Translations under genes and position numbers: made by a program | Notes under the pieces: generated by a model | Told to the model about the DNA's origin: nothing | The model's database searches: none | The model's input: the letters and a program-made list of their open reading frames with translations, nothing else | NCBI GenBank assembly: GCA_015488565.1 | Contig: WFNQ01000139.1 | Span: forward strand, 1 to 17,427 | DNA length: 17,427 nucleotides | Source of the DNA: Thiomicrorhabdus sp. | GTDB lineage: Bacteria > Pseudomonadota > Gammaproteobacteria > Thiomicrospirales > Thiomicrospiraceae | Direction: 5' to 3' | Part shown: in pieces, positions 15,047-17,427 of the stretch | Numbering within the stretch: position 1 is the stretch's first letter | Layout of the letters: each line of letters opens with the position of its first letter

Positions 15047-16456
15047 ATGTCTCAGCAAGCTATTTTCGATCTCATTAAAGAAAATGATGTAACGTGGGCC
15101 GATCTACGTTTTACAGATACTCACGGTAAAGAACAACACGTCACCATCCCTTCAGCAAGTATTGATGAAGATTTCTTCACCGATGGCGAAACATTTGATG
15201 GCTCCTCTATCGAAGGTTGGAAAGGCATTCATAACTCTGACATGATTTTAATGCCACAAACCGATGGCTTCTTCCTAGACCCTTTCACCAATGATCCAAC
15301 CATCATTATTCGCTGCATGATTGTAGACCCTTCAACGATGGAGTCTTATGAAAAAGACCCTCGTGGTGTGGCTAAGAAAGCAGAAGCTTATTTAAAATCA
15401 ACGGGTATTGCCGATGCGGCTTTCTTTGGTCCAGAACCTGAATTCTTCATTTTTGATGATGTTCGTTGGGGTTCCGATATGTCAGGTTCATTTGTTAAAA
15501 TTGATGCTGACGAAGCCTCTTGGAACTCAGAAAAAGTATTTGCGGATGGAAACGTCGGTCACCGTCCAAGTGTTAAAGGCGGATATTTCCCTGTTCCTCC
15601 AGTAGATCAACTGCACGAAGTACGTGCCGATATCTGTGCAATGGCCGAAGCGATGGGACTTAAGTTAGAAGCACACCATCACGAAGTAGCCACAGCAGGA
15701 CAGTGTGAGTTAGCCGTTGCAGGTAACACACTAACCGCTAAAGCGGATGAGGTTCAAATTCTTAAATACGCGGTACACAACACCGTACATGCACTGGGTA
15801 AAACAGCAACGTTTATGCCTAAGCCAATCGTAGGTGATAACGGAAACGGAATGCACATCAACCAATCTCTTGCTAAAGACGGTAAAAACATCTTTGCAGG
15901 TGACGTATATGCAGGCCTTTCTCAAGAAGCCTTATGGTACATTGGTGGCCTAATGAAGCACGCACGTGCTCTAAACGCCTTCACAAACCCAGGAACAAAT
16001 TCTTATAAGCGTTTAGTCCCAGGATTTGAAGCGCCTATTTTATTGGCTTACTCTGGCTCCAACCGCTCAGCGTCTATTCGTATTCCGTATGCACCTTCAG
16101 AACGTTCACGTCGTGTTGAGCTACGCTTCCCAGATCCAACAGCCAACCCATACCTAGCGTTCTCTGCATCGTTAATGGCGGGTCTAGATGGTATCATCAA
16201 CAAAATTGACCCAGGCGCCCCTTCTGAAAAAGATTTATACGATCTTTCACCAGAAGAAGAAGCAACCTACGATACGGTTTGTGCCTCACTAGAAGAAGCA
16301 TTGGATGCATTAAATGCCGATCGTGACTTCTTAAAAGCGGGTGGCGTGTTTACCGATGAAATGCTGGACTCTTATGTAGAGTTGAAAATGGAGCACGTAA
16401 CACAATTACGCGCAACCACACACCCAATTGAGTTTGAACTGTATTACTCTGCTTAA
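15047..16456 (+). CDS. glnA: Glutamine synthetase type I
   Basis: Cytosolic dodecameric enzyme that makes glutamine from glutamate, ammonia and ATP, the main ammonia assimilation step. It has 469 residues, identical to the usual GSI length. Signatures seen: the N-terminal FDGSSIEGW loop (49-57), metal-binding glutamates in FFGPEPEFFIF (Glu130, Glu132), the NGNGMHINQS ATP-site block near 265-274, and NRSASIRIP near 339-347. Tyr398 in KDLYDLSPEE corresponds to the adenylylated tyrosine of E. coli (Tyr397), so control by GlnE is expected. The ATG has AAGGA about eight bases upstream. It is transcribed divergently from pstC and ends in a strong terminator. Confidence 0.98.
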   Translation: MSQQAIFDLIKENDVTWADLRFTDTHGKEQHVTIPSASIDEDFFTDGETFDGSSIEGWKGIHNSDMILMPQTDGFFLDPFTNDPTIIIRCMIVDPSTMESYEKDPRGVAKKAEAYLKSTGIADAAFFGPEPEFFIFDDVRWGSDMSGSFVKIDADEASWNSEKVFADGNVGHRPSVKGGYFPVPPVDQLHEVRADICAMAEAMGLKLEAHHHEVATAGQCELAVAGNTLTAKADEVQILKYAVHNTVHALGKTATFMPKPIVGDNGNGMHINQSLAKDGKNIFAGDVYAGLSQEALWYIGGLMKHARALNAFTNPGTNSYKRLVPGFEAPILLAYSGSNRSASIRIPYAPSERSRRVELRFPDPTANPYLAFSASLMAGLDGIINKIDPGAPSEKDLYDLSPEEEATYDTVCASLEEALDALNADRDFLKAGGVFTDEMLDSYVELKMEHVTQLRATTHPIEFELYYSA

Positions 16457-16466
16457 TTGAGTCGTT

Positions 16467-16494
16467 TTGAACCACGCTTGACTGAGTGGTTCAA
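16467..16494 (+). other. Stem-loop in the glnA 3' UTR
   Basis: TTGAACCAC (16467-16475) pairs perfectly with GTGGTTCAA (16486-16494) around a 10-base loop, 11 bases after the glnA stop and just before the terminator. No T-run follows, so it is not itself a terminator. It may protect the mRNA end or be part of a 3'-UTR-derived small RNA. Confidence 0.55.
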
Positions 16495-16502
16495 GATAGT
16501 AT

Positions 16503-16535
16503 AAAAAAGCCCATTCAAGTGAATGGGCTTTTTTT
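16503..16535 (+). terminator. Rho-independent terminator of glnA
   Basis: AGCCCATTC, loop AAGT, GAATGGGCT forms a perfect 9-bp stem flanked by an A-run and a T-run of seven, which extend the pairing. The A-run means it could also work on the opposite strand, but no minus-strand gene ends here. Confidence 0.93.
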
Positions 16536-16570
16536 ATGCCTACCAATCCCCCTATTCACCCTATTTACCA

Positions 16571-16634
16571 ATAAATAAATTGTGTTATTCAATAAATAGG
16601 TGTATAAATAAATTGTCTCTATTCATAAACCCTC
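16571..16634 (+). repeat. Two imperfect AT-rich direct repeats before the copper genes
   Basis: ATAAATAAATTGT occurs twice, at 16571-16583 and 16604-16616, 33 bp apart (about three helical turns). The similarity continues into TTATTCAATAAA and CTATTCATAAA, so the full units are about 30 bp. They overlap the promoter region and could be operator half-sites or a small duplication. Confidence 0.55.
16580..16608 (+). promoter_or_regulatory. Candidate sigma-70 promoter of the copper-resistance genes
   Basis: TTGTGT (16580-16585) and TATAAA (16603-16608) are separated by 17 bases, the ideal spacing, in AT-rich surroundings. Transcription would start near 16615, about 43 bases before the next start codon. 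The spacing is not the 19 bp typical of MerR/CueR-controlled promoters, so a different regulator, if any, is more likely. Confidence 0.5.
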
Positions 16635-16657
16635 ATTAGGAACCTCAAGGTTTAACA

Positions 16658-17059
16658 ATGTTAAAACGCTTACTAATTGTCATTTTTGTACTTCAAAGCT
16701 TTGCATTCAATGCACTGGCAAGTACCAACATGTCTCAATTAAATCAAGCTGAAACCACCAAAATGCAAATCATGCATCAAAATACAGTCGATGATACGTC
16801 GTCTTCTATAAGCCACAGTCATAATAGTTGCTTAACCGAGTCTTCACAAACTCAAAATATGATTGATTACTGCAGTTGCGATCACGATGGAAATTGCCAC
16901 AACTTGCTGTGCAACTCCATTCATGCCAGCAATCCAATTGACTCAAAAGCCCCTTATCTATTTTCAGCCCCCCTCTTGGTAGGCCAGCCTGTTATTGACT
17001 TAAGTAGTACACTATCTCAGACCTATTACCCACCTGAGACCCCACCCCCTCTAGTCTAA
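16658..17059 (+). CDS. Secreted Cys/His/Met-rich protein, putative copper binding
   Basis: This 133-residue protein starts with a clear Sec signal peptide (MLKRLLIVIFVLQSFAFNALA, cleavage near residue 21-22). The mature part is rich in potential metal ligands: His40, His53, His55, Cys58, Cys72, Cys74, His76, Cys80, His81, Cys85, His89 and several methionines, densest in the segment YCSCDHDGNCHNLLC at 71-85. It ends in a proline-rich tail, YYPPETPPPLV. An AAGG-type site precedes the ATG. It lies 99 bp before a CopA-type oxidase gene on the same strand, which suggests a periplasmic copper-binding or regulatory role comparable in position to CopL-type proteins upstream of copAB. I cannot assign a named family with confidence; zinc or another metal is possible. 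Confidence 0.75.
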   Translation: MLKRLLIVIFVLQSFAFNALASTNMSQLNQAETTKMQIMHQNTVDDTSSSISHSHNSCLTESSQTQNMIDYCSCDHDGNCHNLLCNSIHASNPIDSKAPYLFSAPLLVGQPVIDLSSTLSQTYYPPETPPPLV

Positions 17060-17158
17060 ATAATTTAACTCATCACATCTGCTAAAAAACATCTGCTTAT
17101 TGCGATTTTTTGAATCCGATGAACCCGTTTTATATTTAAAATTAGAAGGAGTGCTCTC

Positions 17159-17427
17159 ATGACACTTACTACCTCAAAAAACACCCAAAATCATTTTGGC
17201 CGTCGTCAATTTGTAAAAGGCATGGTTCTAAGCACCGTTGCCGCCTCCCTTGCCAGCCATATACCTAGCGTACTGGCTAAAAATGAGTTCATATCTCATG
17301 CCGATGGACTGCCCAAGCAACCCATTTTAACAGGCACCGAATTTGACCTAACCATTGCCGAGCAACGGGTAAACATTACGGGTAAACCCCGTATCGCGAC
17401 CTTAATTAATGGCTCGCTTGCAGGCCC
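17159..17427 (+). CDS. copA: CopA-type copper-resistance multicopper oxidase, partial
   Basis: Only the first 89 codons are present; the gene runs off the right edge. The N-terminus is a twin-arginine signal (GRRQFVKG, then a hydrophobic stretch ending near SVLAKN), used to export folded, metal-loaded enzymes to the periplasm. The following GTEFDLTIAEQRVNITGKPR and ATLINGSLAGP match the start of the first cupredoxin domain in CopA/PcoA multicopper oxidases, which are thought to oxidise Cu(I) and bind copper in the periplasm. The copper-ligand motifs lie beyond the window. The start has a strong AAGGAG eight bases upstream. A copB gene commonly follows, which cannot be checked here. Confidence 0.9.
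   Translation, partial: MTLTTSKNTQNHFGRRQFVKGMVLSTVAASLASHIPSVLAKNEFISHADGLPKQPILTGTEFDLTIAEQRVNITGKPRIATLINGSLAG

Overview
The window looks like chromosomal DNA of a gammaproteobacterium. The miaB-phoH(ybeZ)-ybeY-corC-lnt order, an adenylylatable type I glutamine synthetase and the long forms of PstC and PstA all fit that group. The style of the proteins and the modest GC content (judged by eye, not counted) would suit sulfur-oxidising marine lineages such as Thiomicrospira/Hydrogenovibrio, but this placement is an inference. I see no rRNA, tRNA, CRISPR array, prophage or complete insertion sequence.

Positions 1-5780, minus strand: miaB, phoH/ybeZ, ybeY, corC and lnt run in one direction (tRNA ms2i6A synthesis, RNA/ribosome maturation, a CBS-domain protein, and lipoprotein N-acylation). 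They are followed at the window edge by a truncated ribbon-helix-helix antitoxin gene that seems frameshifted. A 70-bp MITE-like inverted-repeat element sits exactly on the 3' end of ybeY and appears to have replaced its last codons. A second, GC-rich repeat-like sequence lies between corC and lnt.

Positions 5937-14808, minus strand: a complete phosphate uptake and sensing cluster, pstC-pstA-pstB-phoU-phoB-phoR-pstS. The binding-protein gene pstS is last rather than first. It has its own promoter carrying four 11-bp-spaced Pho-box units and a -10 element exactly 10 bp downstream, and it ends in a Rho-independent terminator. A weaker two-unit Pho box precedes pstC. PstC and PstA both carry large extracytoplasmic insertions after their first membrane helix.

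Positions 14726-16535: a 321-bp divergent control region separates pstC from glnA on the plus strand. It holds a candidate sigma-54 promoter for glnA with possible NtrC half-sites upstream, so phosphate and nitrogen signals meet in one intergenic stretch. The glnA 3' UTR contains two stem-loops, the second being a strong terminator.

Positions 16536-17427, plus strand: the start of a copper-resistance locus. A small secreted Cys/His/Met-rich protein is followed by the beginning of a Tat-exported CopA-type multicopper oxidase cut by the window edge. An AT-rich promoter region with a 13-bp direct repeat precedes them.

Most of the window is conserved core metabolism. The most unusual items are the element at the ybeY stop codon, the broken-looking antitoxin start, and the unplaced repeats in the control regions.
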